Shown: one piece after another, positions 1 to 13,962 of the stretch
How positions within the stretch are numbered: position 1 is the first letter of the stretch
Layout: each line of letters starts with the position of its first letter
DNA from: Phoebastria nigripes
Lineage: Eukaryota > Chordata > Aves > Procellariiformes > Diomedeidae
Assembly: GCA_035582835.1 (NCBI GenBank)
Contig: JAYKAV010003485.1
Span: 8,788-72,787, forward strand
Reading direction: 5' to 3'
DNA: 64,000 nucleotides
The notes under the pieces: model-generated
Database searches by the model: none
The model's input: only the letters and a program-made list of their open reading frames with translations
Told to the model about the DNA's origin: nothing
Position numbers and translations under genes: made by a program

Positions 1-318
1 GGAGGTTGCAGCAAGGTGGGTGTTGGTCTCTTCTGCCAAGCAACTAGCGATAGGACGAGAGGAAATGGCCTCAAGTTGCGCCAGGGGAGGTTTAGATTGG
101 ACATTAGGAAAAAATGTCTTTACTGAAAGAGTGGTTAAACATTGGACCAGGCTGCCCAGGGAAGTGGTGGAGTCACCATCCCTGGAAGTATTTAAAAGAC
201 GTGTAGATGAGGCGCTTAGGGACATGGTTTAGTGGGCATGGTGGGTTGGGTTGACGGTTGGACTTGATGATCTTAGAGGTCTTTTCCAACCTTAATGATT
301 CTATGATTCTATGATTCT
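1..318 (+). mobile_element. CR1 LINE, 3' end (C-terminal ORF2 remnant plus 3' UTR), cut by the window edge
   Basis: Non-LTR retrotransposon fragment. A frame open over 20-232 ends in a stretch containing [15 protein letters not shown], which matches the conserved C-terminal tail of the avian CR1 reverse transcriptase polyprotein. It is followed by the CR1 3' UTR (GGTTGGACTTGATGATC-type core near 257-273) and three copies of the octamer ATTCTATG ending at 318. CR1 copies are normally 5'-truncated and end in such octamers instead of poly(A), and they make no target duplication; none is seen. The left end runs off the window, so the copy may extend further. The 70-codon frame is intact, but it is only the tail of ORF2 and lacks all catalytic motifs. 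The copy looks younger than the one near 11 kb because its reading frame and tail are cleaner. Confidence 0.93.
295..318 (+). repeat. CR1 3' terminal octamer array (ATTCTATG)n
   Basis: About three tandem copies of the octamer mark the exact 3' end of the CR1 copy. In CR1 the 3' terminal octamers and the adjacent stem are recognised by the element's own reverse transcriptase (family knowledge). The octamer differs at one base from that of the copy at 11.9 kb (ATTCTGTG), which suggests a different subfamily. Confidence 0.85.
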
Positions 319-3011
319 AAAGGCACAGTTTCAAGAGGTAAAATCTTAATGTAGTGTATAGATCCAGAGCACCATAAGGAACAGGTTTAGCTGGCTTTCT
401 AGCATTAATATTATTTTACCAGTATCATATATATTCTGGCTGAAATCAATTTTTACTGATTTCTGCATAAAGAAAATACCAGACAGAACAAAAATGAAAG
501 CCACTATATCTGCAAGCAAGATTTAACATTGCACCCAAGTACAGCAGGGATATTTCTTATGGCAGGTGAAGTGGACAGTTCATATAAAAATAAACCAGCT
601 AGGCTGTACCTTTTTTATTGTCGAGTTGTTTTTGGCTCATTGAACCAAAATCAAATTTTCATAGAAAAATCAAATTAAGAAAGAAGACAGAGCATGAAAA
701 AATACAGGATCTCAGTGATAATTCTCTTATTACATAGTTAAGATTTAATAGCAGGGTATGGAAGAAATAAAATTTTCATCAGGTTAGAATGTGAGGATGA
801 AATACTCAAGTGTCTTTTACTGGTTTGTGTGGTTTTATGATAAATAATCCAATATTTCAGTAAGGTTACAGCTTGGCTATGCCAACTGACTCCAAAACCC
901 CTGCTCTCAAAAATACCTTCTTGTCTAACTCAAAAATTATTCAATTATTCCAAAGATAAAAATATTTAAAAGGGACTTACAGAGGAGATTCAGGAAAAGA
1001 GATAAAATCCTGAGATCTCCCATCAAACAGTTTTATGGACACAGAATCTGTGGGGTCAGAGTTACTGCTTCTCTTCTTCACCGGCAGTGTATACACCTTT
1101 TTCCACAGATCATTACACACGCAAAGTATTAATATTTACCTTTCTCAGTTCCTTTCCCTTCCTTTTGTTTCTTTATTTTCCTCCTCTGAAATCTGTTTCA
1201 GAAAGACAAACAAAAGCCCTGTTTTAATTAACAAAGCAAGAAACATTATGTGTCATGCAGCTCATACACACCAGATCAGAAGGATTTCTATTTAGCTCTT
1301 TACCCAATAACAGCCAGATGTTAAAGAGCCAACCCCCAGGATACAAGACATTTTAAAAACCTTCCAATTTACAATATTGATATACTTTAAACCCTCTAAG
1401 GATAATTTTCATTATTTTCAATTAAATGCTACACATTACATGAGAGAGAATTATTTTGGATCATAGCATCTTTCAGTTCCACAGAACCAAACCCACAGCT
1501 AAAGACAGTTTTGGAAATAGCAACCTTTCAACAAGCAGGCTGAAGCTTTGACTCTGTTCACTCACTTAAAAGCAAATATCTGTTAGCATTTAAATTTTAA
1601 AAAATATCAATGATCAATTGGGTGAGGAAGAGAGAGAATTACTCCAAAGCCTGATGGTTACAGTATTATTTGGGAGTCACAGCTTCAGTCCCAGCTCCAA
1701 TAAATAAGTCAGGATTTTACAGCAGGTTAAGACCAGCTTAAGAAAAGAAAGTGACAGCCATTTTCCCAGTAATTCCCTTGTTATGAAGTTCCTCAGGTGG
1801 TAGGAGACTTCGGTTTACAACCCAAGAGAGACAGAAGACATCTGAAGTCAGGGTACAAGCATACCAATGCATGTAACAGTACCCACGGTATCCACAGCGA
1901 AAGGCAAGGATTGTCCTACTATATGGTGATTTTTTCCTTTGAGGAAATCTATTCCCTTTGTTAGAAAATGCCTGGATGATTTGGGGAAACATTATTCAAT
2001 TAAGCAACCAAACATCACACAAAAAAAGAAACCTTATTTATTCACACAACCCTATAGCATATATAGACAATTCACATATAAAATTTATTTATAGGTATGT
2101 TTATATTTTACATTTATATATAAATAATACTGATGATTTTTTTTAAAAATTATGTCCCAGGATGAGCAAACAAGATGGGAGACTTTCACAAGCAAAGAGC
2201 AGTGAAAAAACAAACCATGAAAATAAACAGATCTGGGCAAAAAAGATCATTGAGAACAGAGAACATTGCTCTTGTGAGCATATTCAGTGCTGTCTTCAAC
2301 CTCCTGTACAGCACTTAGCTTCACAGAGTGGTATACAGCCCTACGTAGAAACATACTAACAAAAGTAATATTTCTCTTCTTGGCCACAAAGTGCTTTAAT
2401 AAGGCAAGTCAGAGTCCCTCCAAGAGTCAAGAAACTAATGCCCACAGGAATCAAATACCTTGACTGAGAATCCACAGAAAAGTAAAGTACCCATATATGT
2501 TTTCACAAAGAATTTATTTAATCAACTTTTTGAATAGGAAGGGAAAGCTGTCTGAAATGTATTTGCATTCTCCAGTATCAGGCAAACTAAATTGAATATC
2601 TATGATATGATGTATATATTTGTAATTGCTACCACAAAGAGAAAGATGGGGTACTCTACAGATTCTGGACACCTGTCTATATGAACACGCAGAAAGGAAC
2701 AGACCACTTAGCTAGAGTGCTTGTTGGATTTCTAAAAATGAATGTTTTTAAAAGTGTCATATGCAGAACAGAAGTAGCATTATCCAAAGCATGAATACTT
2801 GCAGCATCATTTCCTTCTCTGACTTCTCTTAGTTTTTAAACTTTCTTTAAAATTTTGCCAAACACTCCAACTTTCCATTGCAGATGTGCATCTAACTTAC
2901 ATTGCAAAGGATTTAATGAACACAGGACCTGCCAAATGAACACAGGAATTTTTCTCAAACCCTCAAGTATTCACACTTTTTTAACTCAAAAGTGATGACT
3001 GTCATGTTTTG

Positions 3012-3043
3012 GCATCTTTTTCTCTGGGCATCTTTTTCTCTGG
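3012..3043. repeat. Perfect 16-bp tandem duplication
   Basis: Two identical head-to-tail copies of GCATCTTTTTCTCTGG lie at 3,012-3,027 and 3,028-3,043. Perfect identity suggests a recent slippage or duplication event. No function is implied. Confidence 0.9.
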
Positions 3044-4455
3044 GCTGGTTATATTTTACGGAGGCATGGTAAGCTACAGAAGTGGTACGGGTAACAGAAA
3101 CTGGTTGTAGGAGCAGCTGAATGAGGATACACTCAGCAGCGCAGTCNGGACCTCAGTGCTGAGAATTGATGGCAATATGCTATTGAAGACCAGGCCAAGA
3201 GAATGAAATTGTGGTAATCTTTCATATCAAACCTTGCACAGGAAGCAGAACAGTCAGGTTTCCCCCTTTCCTAAGCCTAAAACCTAAGATTTCAGCTCTT
3301 CTGATTGGGAGTAGTCTGTGCCTCTTTGCTGACAGCTGTTCACATTTGCATTAGCAAATCTCACAGTGAGAGGCTGGGCAAGGCTGCAAAATATCTTGTT
3401 AGTCATTTCAGGCAACTAATAGGCACCTAATTGTTTCTTACCAATAGCTTTACCTACATAAATACAAACTGATTTTACACTATCTGCTGTAAATGAAAAC
3501 TTTTTTGTATCTTTTGATCAGCAATACATCAAAATATTCCATTTCTCCACCTAAAAGCTCTCCACATGCTTGCTTAGCCTGTGACAGTTGCTGGCAAAAA
3601 ACAGTGTTCAGGATATATACTCCTGTATCATGGTGTTGTGTGTATAACAAGTAGACACAGAAAAATAGATGAGTAGCAGTCATCTAGACAGTCAAAAGAG
3701 GAAGCCAGGTCATTAATATAAAGTGAGCAGTGCTGCCAGAACCACAACAGAAGAACTTGAGCAATAATGAACTTAAATGACTGAACGAAGGATTACATAA
3801 AAAAGCATTGCTACATAAAGATCACATAAACCCACAAACCATTCTCATGCAAACCATTTTTTTCCATAGTAATAAAGCTGAAAGTCCAAAACCAGTTAAA
3901 GTGGGAAAATAGAAGGCAAATTTTTCATCTGAAGCTGGCTGAGTTTTCTTCCAAGTCATTAACTGTTTCAGTTCTGTATGAACCAAATCCATCTGAACAA
4001 GAAAAGACTAAAAGCATGATGTGTTCAACAAACAGGTTTCTTGGCACTGTTTCAGATTTTTCTTATCTTGTCTAGTATGCAAGAAAATAATAAGAATTTT
4101 TCTCTAAAATCCAAACTGTCAAAAAAAGACACATATGAAAAATCAGTGCAAAAAAAATGAAGTGTTTTCTTTATTACTCTGCGACACTACTTTCCTGCCC
4201 CATTCTGTAATGATTTAATATGTTACAGAAGAGAATAAGGGTTTAAAACTTATTTATAATACACTGCACCAATAGTAAACCTGGAAACAGTTTGTTGGGT
4301 TGAAAGCTGTTCCAAACTTGCAAAAGTTGATTGATAAATAGAAAAATACTGTCAACATTTATCCAAAACTTTTCATGCTTTGGATGTCTTCTCACGCTTA
4401 TTTGAACAAAACTATAATTATTTACATGCATTCATCTTTTGTTATTTTGGGAGGG

Positions 4456-4475
4456 GTTTGTTTGTTTGTTTGTTT
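4456..4475. repeat. (GTTT)5 microsatellite
   Basis: Five perfect tetranucleotide units in a T/G-rich stretch. Nothing nearby indicates that it belongs to a transposon tail. Confidence 0.9.
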
Positions 4476-7400
4476 AGTGAGGTTTTTTACCAAAAAAATC
4501 TGTATATGAAAATTAAAAAACAGTTTTAAAAGAACTATTTGCAGTTCTTACTAATATCCAAAGTGGAGTTTTAATATCATGAGGCCTTTAGGTCTAATAA
4601 CTGGAGAAAAACATTGAAAGATCCAATGAACACCTGTCCAAATCATCCAAACTTTTGTCATGTATGTGGTTTAACTGAAACAACTGGCTGTTAAACTACA
4701 TTTCCAATATGATGTGTCTTTAGGCAAGCCCAGAACAAAATCAGACTGTCCTTTCTAACAGCACTTTCATACTAGCTAAAATTCAGAGCAGTACAACAAT
4801 ACACACAAGAAAAAAACACTTAAACAATTGTAAAGAACTTCATAAAAACCTCAGGTTTAATTTCAGAGGAAAACTCTCACTGGGTAATACTTTACCAGAA
4901 CACATTACCTTGGATTCAGATTCTTTCCAGATGACTTAGCCCAAACCGGATGCCTCTCTCCTGCCAACACTTTCTGTAAAGGAACACGTAAACAATCATC
5001 CTTCTCCAAATGAGAACTACTACTCTGAAGTCATGTGTAGGTTGTGCCAATGAAGTGAGAGGCTTCCCCAGAGGGCAGTTCAAAGCAGGAACTATGGCCA
5101 GTGTTTGAGCAGTACTCCCGAAAAGCTGGGCCATACACTCCAGTGGGAGGCCAGCCCTATACCTTGCGAGGTAGGGAACAGGATTGGGTAGTGTGATTAA
5201 AAGCAATTGAGATAAATCAGGAAACATCTTCTATTTCTGCAGGCAGTGTTTGGGCATGCAGACACCCAAAGTGCACCTGCCAACCATGGGTCATTTTCTC
5301 CCACAGAAATCTAGGGATACACATCGTGGTGCTAGCCTGAAGTCCCTCTGAAAGTGCAACCCGTACAGAAGTACTCTAAAACTTTATGATCAAAAAATAC
5401 TTTCTTTTAAAAGATTCTGTGTCATAAAATCCCAAAAACAAAAAAATTTGAAATGCTAAGTAGTACCAACACACTATATATAAACATACATGGACACATA
5501 TGCATTCTGTATACATCAATTTTATTTTTGAGCCTTAAAATTGGCTTTGAGTTCAACTACCCAGGTTATTCTCTTTCCATAATCTTTCTGTCAGTCTCTG
5601 CAAGATAAAAAGTAATGAAAAACTGTCTGCAAACCTACTGTGTGTTAATCAATCACCGCAGCCTTAGTTTAAGAAACAGTTTTAAAGTTATTTCTTTTGC
5701 TAAGTTTCCAGCTAAGCCTCAAATTTTTGCTAATAGAAAATTTTTGGGAAATATTTGCTATATTGCGTTGAACACATAACTATAAAAACGGTTAGATCTT
5801 AGGCAGTACCTATCAGTACAACATCCTTTACATCTCCACAAGTGAAGGACTGTCAGGAGGAAAAAGTAACTATTGCCCACACTTCATTTTCCCCCACTGA
5901 ATGAAACTTGCTCTTTTTAGGGGTGAGGAATATGTTAAAGATGTAGCAAATATGGTCCACACACACAAAAAAAAGAAGAGGTAATGCATACATTTTTCCC
6001 AGATGTTTGGGACTTCCTCAGTTAAAGCTGAATCAGGTGCCACATCCAGAGGCAGACAGAAGAGGGAGTGTCAAGGCTTTCTGTGTGGAGAAGGCCACTG
6101 GAGAGCAGCCACATCACACAAGAACTTGAGAACTGCCTGTCATGAAGTTGTCAGTCCAGCACTGAAATTATTCAACAGCTAACTAGATGTGAACCTAGAG
6201 AATACATTACTTTTAACCTGGGAATCTAGCAAAGACTTTTACGTATCTTCCTCCCCCCTGTTCCCAACATGTGCACATATGGAAGCAAGCGGATTCCCAC
6301 CACCCTGGAGGCAAATGCCAATTTCTGGTGTGCAAGATCCTGCTCCCCTACTAGCTGCTAGTAGAAGCCTAGGGGAAGGTAGCCCTTAAAGAAGCTGGAA
6401 AACAGTGTTGAAGATGTAGTAAGACTTAATGCCTTTCCTCCTACAGTGGGACTGTGTGATACCCAGCAGCCAGCTACAACTACCTGAGGAAAGCTTGTAA
6501 TCACAAGATATTGCAGTGTAGCAGTATTTACAAGTTGCTCTCAGATTCCTTAAATTAATGAACTTCAACTGTGTTAAAATACATTGACTGTTTTCCTTGC
6601 TTTCACACACAAGAAAACAAGGATAAGCAACTCTGCCTACAACCAATTTCAGGATTACTGTAAGCTACCATAAGAGTCTCTACAAATATGTGGAAAATGC
6701 CACCCAAACATCAAATCTTTCCCTGTGTTGTTTGCCCAACTGTGCAAGTGATTTCTTCCTGCTTTGAGTTTTATGACATGACACACAGGGAAACAGAGCT
6801 TAGAGAGAAGAGCAGATGGATAGATAAAAAGCACAAACTACGGAAGAAAAAAGTGTGTGTAGGGATGTAAAGGGCAAAAGATCTTCAGGGAGAAACAGAG
6901 ACAAAGAAGGAAAAAGCATCATTTTATTTTCTTTGAGTAGTATGGAAGAAGATAAAAAAGTAAAACCAATTCTTAACACTAGCAGGAAGCCCTAGTGTTA
7001 CCCTTCTGCCTTATGATGGCATTATTTAAGACAGTTCTTTGAATGTAGAGAATCACATTTCATTAGCATATGTAAAAACTACGGGATATAAAACTCTTAA
7101 TCTCTGAAATACAAAGCAGATAGTATGCAGTATATCTCCCACTTTCTCTGGTTAAGCTGCATGAGAATTTCACCAACACAGATTGTCCATTACTCAATGC
7201 TGAGCTTTTCATGCAAGAGATACGAGACACGTAGAAATTATTAAAAATAAGAATAAGAGAACTTTACAGTTCAAATAAAGTGCATCCCCAGTTCTACATT
7301 CATGAAAATTTTATGGTTTAACATGCTATGTCTTTGTTCATACAAGTGCAATAGTTAGGAAACTTACTAAAAAAAGTCCCAGACTCTCTAAGAAAAAGCT

Positions 7401-10400
7401 GCAGTTAAGTCTTTGGTCATGCTATGTTGAAACAAACACAGGGTTTGAGCACTTTTTCCATAACTTTTGTCCCATTTATTTTCATTTAGGTTAAATACAG
7501 TTAATACAGAGAGGTACTAACCTGAACACTGTAAGAACCTCCAGCAGTATGTTAATATTATGAATCAATGAAACAACTACAGCCGGCTATTGTTAAGTAA
7601 ATATCTTATTTGCCAAAGAATATAGTTTGGTTGTTCATAACAGCAGCCCCTAAATAGTTTCCTCCAGAAAACCTTGAGTTAAATTTGCTGAACTGGGATA
7701 GTAGGGTTCCCTGTTCTCCAGAATGCTCCTGACTGACCATTCAGCACAGATAGAAGAAATGCCAGTTAAATTCCAATCTGCCTTGCCAGATATAATACCC
7801 AAAATCTTCTGGTAGTGCTGTGAGGAAGCCATAAAGGTAGGTATACCCTTCCCTCTCTTGGTGTTCTTGTGCTTAAAACTTGACTTTCATCAGAGCAGGA
7901 CTCAAAGCTCAAGCAAGTGAATCTCCAGACTAGAGACCTCAAACTTTCTTTAACACTGTTTAGGCTCTCATAATATATGCTTTGCAGCATTCCCTGAATT
8001 CAGCAGGTTTTTGGTTACTGTGGATCTGGGAAAGATAGAAACATCCCAAAGCAAAGAACTTCTCAAAGAGAGTATTAGGTAAGAGGAAGGGGATAAGAAA
8101 ATTCCTAGTCTGAATGACACTGCAGATCTTATCTACAGCAATATGGCATGGTGAGAGACTTTTAGGTATGACAGTCTTATCCCATTAAATATCTTAAAAC
8201 TCAGTACTAGTACTGCATACAGAGATTCTAATTTCTAATATAGATCTGCAATGAACTGCTAAGCTAAGTGACAGAGCTACTGAATTAATTGCAGTTTTTA
8301 ATGTATTTAATGTCATCAAAAGCAGAACAAGCACACAATCTGGTTTCAGGATGTTGAATCGGCTACAATGCAAACAAAGCCTGTAATCTCTAAGCAACCA
8401 GAAGAAACAAAAAAGAGCTCTAAAATATGAGCTTTAACAATACTGCTACACCTCAGAATATCTTGTAGTAGTGAAGGGCATTGCATCCTGGGACATGCAT
8501 CAACAGAAATAATAAACTTTCTCTCTGTTTCTTCAATAAATATTGTCTTTGTTTAGCAATAGACAATGGCTTCAAGTGCCAGACACAATAAAGAATGGAG
8601 TTAAAATATGCTTGCAATCGGGTACAGATATATTCTGAAAAGTAGAAAACCAATTCTCTTTTGATTAAAAAAATGAAAGTCCTTAGGAACAGAAACATTT
8701 CTAGTATTTGGTTAAAAATGTCTTAGATAATTTTACAGTATTCGCAAAAGTTAGGTTGCAGTATTTTTTAATCTGGGCTGGAACTAGGAAAAATTGTATT
8801 CAGGGTTAAAAACATCTTTAACATGCTCTGATATGGCAGATCTACAAGACATGCAAATTGTCATACTCCTCTGGGATCTGCTCCTACATGTAAAACTAAA
8901 CTTCTTGCAGTGATTCCATCTATGCATATATTTTTACTTCCCATCACTATTTTTTTTACTTTATCTAAATGATAATAGATTAGCCATTTCTTCTTTTTTC
9001 TGCATGTGGTATTCACCATATTTTTTATTCATTAAATTGCTCTTTCAGTCATCTTTTATATTCCAGATGATTTATCACCTATGATCTACTCTATTCCTTC
9101 AAGATTTTTGTAAATTTATACTGCTTCTTTGTTCTTTCTTGTAATATACTAGTTTCATAACAACATACTGCTGTTCCTTGATACCCAAATTTTATTGAAG
9201 CAATAACTAACACTGGCATATTTGATATTTCTTGAAGATTAGTAGCTAGACAAGGCAATAGATTACCTCGGAAGTGTAAGGCTGTTAACTTCTGTTGGTT
9301 ATTAAACATGCCCCAAAAAAATTTGCATGCCAAGATAATTATTTTAATACACTTATAATCAATAGTAAAGTTTTTAAAGAAATCTCCTTGACTATGTTGG
9401 GTTTTGGGAGGTTGTATTCTGTGCAAATGTTGATTTTCTTAGAGAATCTTCTTGAAACAGACATTTCAGGAATATAATAGGAATCACAGCAGGCAGTTAA
9501 AAAATCGTATTATCCCTGAGAGTTATATAATAACTGATACTCAGAACCCTAGGTTTCTCCCTCCCTATGTTTTACTATAGATTTTGACTGAACAAATTTT
9601 TGATATACACCATCTGAAGTAAAATGTCTTGGAGGGGTTAATTGAATTAATCTCCCTTTATTCCAAGAGGGATGATCACCCATATGGAATCTCTCCTTTG
9701 GATGTCTGCCACAGCGCTGATCTTTCAGAGCTCTTCTCTGCAGCATCAACAGTACATAATATCTCCTGCAATTTCAACAGAATCTGAAATGACAATAGCA
9801 AGCCTGGGGACAGAAGAAGAGCTAATTAGTCAAGCGAACACCTCAAGGTTTTTAAAGTTCAAAAGGTAGCCAAAAGCAGGTTTACTTGATTAGCAATTCT
9901 GTTTATTTTTAACTACAATATAGCTCATATAAAGTAATTTCTTAGAAATTACAGCCAAAATCTTAAAAAGAGATTTTTTGCAATTCAATTTATACTCAGA
10001 TACCAAATTGTATAGTTTTTCAAATCGGCAATTTCTTAATGTTTGGACCATTTTAAGATCAGATACTTTAAGTATTTAAATAATGATAGTATATTTAAAA
10101 AACTTTAGTACAGGAAATCTATTTTCAAATATCTTAGCTGTAAATACATGGCCTTTCATAATTTTGTAAACTTCAGACAAGTAGAAAACTTGCAAACTAT
10201 TCAGTCATGATGTAATTTAGAACTTTTGCATGAAAATTCCTTGATCTTTAACTCCTTTTAAAAGTTAAATCAGTGGCACATATTTATCTGAGAAACACAC
10301 GGTATGGTATTCTGTTGGTTTTTATAACCAGATGGACTATATTTTCTGGTTAAGCAGACAGAGGACAACGAATTTTCTTGCTTGGTGCATCTGTTATACA

Positions 10401-10921
10401 CACAAAGCAGATGTACATTAATACAGGTTTGATTGATAGTCCCAATATATCTTTGTTTCAAGATCAGTCTAGTTATTTCAAGATGGAACAAGACTTTAGC
10501 ATGCATTGAATATGCTCTGTCAGATTTTAATTCAAGATGAAACAGACCGTGTTTACATGTTTATTCATTTTGTCTTTATGGGCAGCATGGATTAGAAGGC
10601 CATTATTGTGTGGATGGAAGAATAAGGAATGCCATTTAATTTAAAGTTCATTTTAGGTGGAAGAATCTTAGCTGTAAAGCAATGAGATTTAATTTAACTA
10701 AGTTGGTTTGTAAGCCTGAAGAGATTTATGTGTTTAAATGGCACCCATCATCAACACTTCAAAACAAAGCTTTGAAAAGTTTTAACCCTTGGCAAACTGC
10801 TATTTTGTCTAGTAGTATTTATATATCCTATGAAGACATCTATACATCATGGAAATAAGCTTAGTCACATGTTTACTAGCCAGTGTAAATGTATGTTGTG
10901 TACTTGTGTACCACTGTGAAG

Positions 10922-11882
10922 CACCATCCCAGTAACTAGCATTGTAGTCCAATCCTGTTTAACACCTTCATTAACGATCTGGATGATGGGACAGAGTGTA
11001 TTCTCTGCAAGTCTGCAGAAGACACAAAACTGGGAGGAAAGGCTGATACACCAGAGGGTTGTCCCAGCCAGAGGGACCTGGACAGGCTGCAGAAATGGGC
11101 TGGCAGGAACCTGATGAGGTTCAACAAGGGGAAGTGCAAAGTCCTGCAGCTGGGGAGAAATAACCACAGGCACCAGTACATGCTGGGGGCCGCCCAGCTG
11201 GAAAGCAGCTTTGCAGAAAAGGACCTGGGGGTCCTACTGGACACCAAGTTGAACATGAGCCACCAACATGCCCTTGCGGTAAAGAAGGCTAATGGTATCT
11301 AGGGATGCATTAGACAAAATGTTGCCAGCAGGTTGAGAGAGGTGATCCTTTTCCTTTATTCAGTGCTGGTGAGGCCAAACCTGGAGTACTGTGTCCAGTT
11401 CTGGGCTCCTCAGTAAAAGAGAGACATGGACATACTGCACAGAGTCCAGTAAAGGGCCACAAAGATGAGGTAAGGAGTAGAGCATGAGGAAAGGCTGAGA
11501 GATCTGGGACTGTTCAGCCTGGAGAAGAGAAGGCTCAGGGGCATCTTATCAATGCATATAAATACCTGAAGGGAGGGTGCAAGGAGGACGGAGCCAGGCT
11601 CTTTTCAGTGGTACCCAGTGACAGAACCAGAGGCAGTGGGCACAAACTGAAACACAGGAGGTTCCCTCTGAACATCAGGAAACACTTTTTCACTGTGAGG
11701 GTGACCAAGCACAGGCACAGGTTGCCCAGGGAGGCGATGGAGTCTCTGTCCTATGAGATGTTCAAAAGCCATCTGGACATGGTTCTCAGCAATCTGCTCT
11801 AGATGACCCTGCTTGAGCATGGAGGTTGGACCAGATGACCAACAGAGGTCCCTGCCAACCTCAACTATTCTGTGATTCTGTG
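10922..11882 (+). mobile_element. CR1 LINE, 5'-truncated, decayed reverse transcriptase C-terminus plus 3' UTR
   Basis: The element encodes the C-terminal half of the CR1 reverse transcriptase. The translation runs from an LFN..INDLDDGTE block near 10,950-10,995 through NLMRFNKGKCKVLQLG (about 11,110-11,160) and [15 protein letters not shown] (about 11,370-11,415), and ends in [18 protein letters not shown] (about 11,728-11,781). The catalytic FADD-type motif is destroyed, reading SAED at 11,012-11,023. In-frame stops lie at 11,300, 11,414, 11,450 and 11,471, and the frame shifts near 11,540, so the copy is dead. The 3' end has two ATTCTGTG octamers (11,867-11,882). The 5' boundary is approximate because similarity fades between 10,915 and 10,946. 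Long minus-strand frames over this region are shadows of the CR1 coding sequence. Confidence 0.95.
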
Positions 11883-13834
11883 AATACATGATAGTTGTAA
11901 TGGTGTATACCATCAGAAGACATCAAAGTATCCACACTTCCATATCAAGTCCATTCTCAAATTTAAGAAAGAATAGAACATCTAATTTCTTTTAAAATGT
12001 AATAAATTTCCTTCTAAAAATTATTAGGCTTGCAGAATGTACATCATTTCAGATCATGGTCTGCCATTTACTTAACTCAGTTGTATAAAATATAATATGT
12101 TAATGTTTTTTTACAGAGAGTGAAAGGGACTGGAAAAGGACATAAAACATATATCTGATAGCAGAGAAAAAATAGCATCCAAGTGCAAAAATAGACTTTA
12201 AGCCCTTTCCAACAGCTATTTTAAAATGAAATCAGCAATTCATGAAAGTGCTGCTGTTTGTCTGTGTATCTAAGATAGCATAAAGAATGCAGTTCTTTAA
12301 AAATTTGTCTTTCTGGGGGTGCAGGCAAACAAGTGAGATAATTAATTAAGGCTAAAAACTGCTAATGACAAACTGTGCATGACACAAGCATCAGACGCAC
12401 CTTAGCCAGGATCAGGAGCAAGAAATAAGTCTTCCCTTAACTGAAAGTGTGGTGTCTCTTGAGAATTTGCTACAGCAGTGGAATGAATTAAGCATGAACA
12501 GCATACGATGCACAAGTCCAGCGACAGGAACAGTGTGGGGAAGGTCCAGCTCAGCTGAAGTGCTCCTGTGCCTTCAGGCATACACTGGACACTCTTGTCA
12601 CAGGATGTTTCCCCAGCTGTGAAGAAGACAGCCATCCCCAATACCAGGACAGAAGGTAAAGCTGAGTTTTGATTTGGAATTGGTCTGGCTGCAGATGAGC
12701 AGCCGCAGTTCACCCTGTTGTGGCTGCTGTGAGGGGGAAATGGCATACACACTTATGACGTACAGTGATGCACTAAAACGGAAAAACCCAGATGCCTCCA
12801 ATTAGACAGATAACCACTGATCCACAAGCCTCCTGGACAACAGGGTCATAGAAAAGCAAAGAGCTATAGTAAGAATACAGAAGATAATTCTCTCTAAGGA
12901 GAATACAGAAAATGTGAACATATTCCCCTTGTTTAAGTTATTAGTAAGACCCTGTCCAAGGCTGTAACAGCAACGGCGACATAATAACAAAGGCTTTCCA
13001 AGGCTTTCTGGCCAAGGTCCCTTAAATATGACAATGACTAATTCTTCCAACTCTCTAACTCTCTGACGTTCCACTGGGGAGACAGCAAAGATAGCTGTTG
13101 GTATTCTGAGTATTGCTTCACTCCAGAAGAAAGGCATCTGCAGCTTTTACTACCCCTATGCCTGCTGCCACAGAAGATGCTCTTGGGACATAGAGAATAT
13201 GCACGCATCTTGCCTTTTGGATACCAGTAACTTCCCTTTACCCCTTAAATGCTAGGGAAAAGGATCAGTAGACATATTAGGAAATCTAAAGTGTTATGAA
13301 AGCTACAACAACAGGAGAAACAGTCTAGTTACCTCACAGCAGCTGAGATTTATCCTAGGCCTTATAAAAATTGGTTATCATTATTGCTGATATTTCAGGG
13401 CAAAGTGTAGCCACTTCCCCCTAGTTCTGCACAGTGCAGAATTTACTTGCAGTAAGCTTTTGGAGGAAAATCTCAGTACTGCTAGTGCTGGGCCAGCTGT
13501 GATATAGAAAGCTCTCTCAGTGACAGCAACTTTTAACATACCATATTAAGAGATCAGGATACAGCAGGAAAAAAAAAAAAAAGAAAGTCAATAAGTAATT
13601 AAGTAATATAAGTCACTTAAACAGTGAATAGTCCAAAAGAATTTTTAAAAAAGTGAACTTCCAAAGGATACATTTAGGGTCAGTGAAAAAGGCAGAACTA
13701 TATCTCATAGACAGAAAGACAAGTACCAGTTCAACATAGCTAGAGATTTCTGTGAAACTTAATATGTACATTCACAGGAAAGTAAGAAGTAAAAGTAATG
13801 CAGGAGCCAAAGGAAAGAACAAAACATATACCTG
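11883..13834. other. Unannotated stretch between CR1 and LTR A
   Basis: No recognised gene or repeat. The part from 12,400 to 13,140 is less AT-rich than its surroundings and carries three overlapping minus-strand frames of 67-116 codons, none with a familiar motif or splice context. An A14 run lies at 13,569-13,582. Confidence 0.5.
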
Positions 13835-13962
13835 TGTCATGGTTTAGCCCCAGCCAGCAGCCAAACACCACACAGCTGCCTGCTCATGCCCCCCCACCGC
13901 CCGCAGTGGGATGAGGGAGAGAATCGGAAAAAAGTAAAATTTGTGGATTGAGATAAAGACAG

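Larger units (their letters stand above)
319..10921. other. Unannotated AT-rich stretch without a recognised gene
   Basis: I see no CR1, LTR, RNA gene or convincing exon here. Open frames up to about 110 codons occur on both strands but carry no motif I recognise and have no clear splice context. Minor landmarks are a perfect 16-bp tandem duplication (3,012-3,043), a (GTTT)5 run (4,456-4,475), a mildly GC-rich patch around 5,040-5,200, and two neighbouring minus-strand open frames at 9,091-9,749. The rest is ordinary intergenic or intronic sequence. Confidence 0.6.

Noticed and set aside
10865..11256. Minus-strand frames of 102 and 106 codons
   Set aside because: They lie antisense to the CR1 reverse transcriptase remnant and are shadows of its coding sequence.
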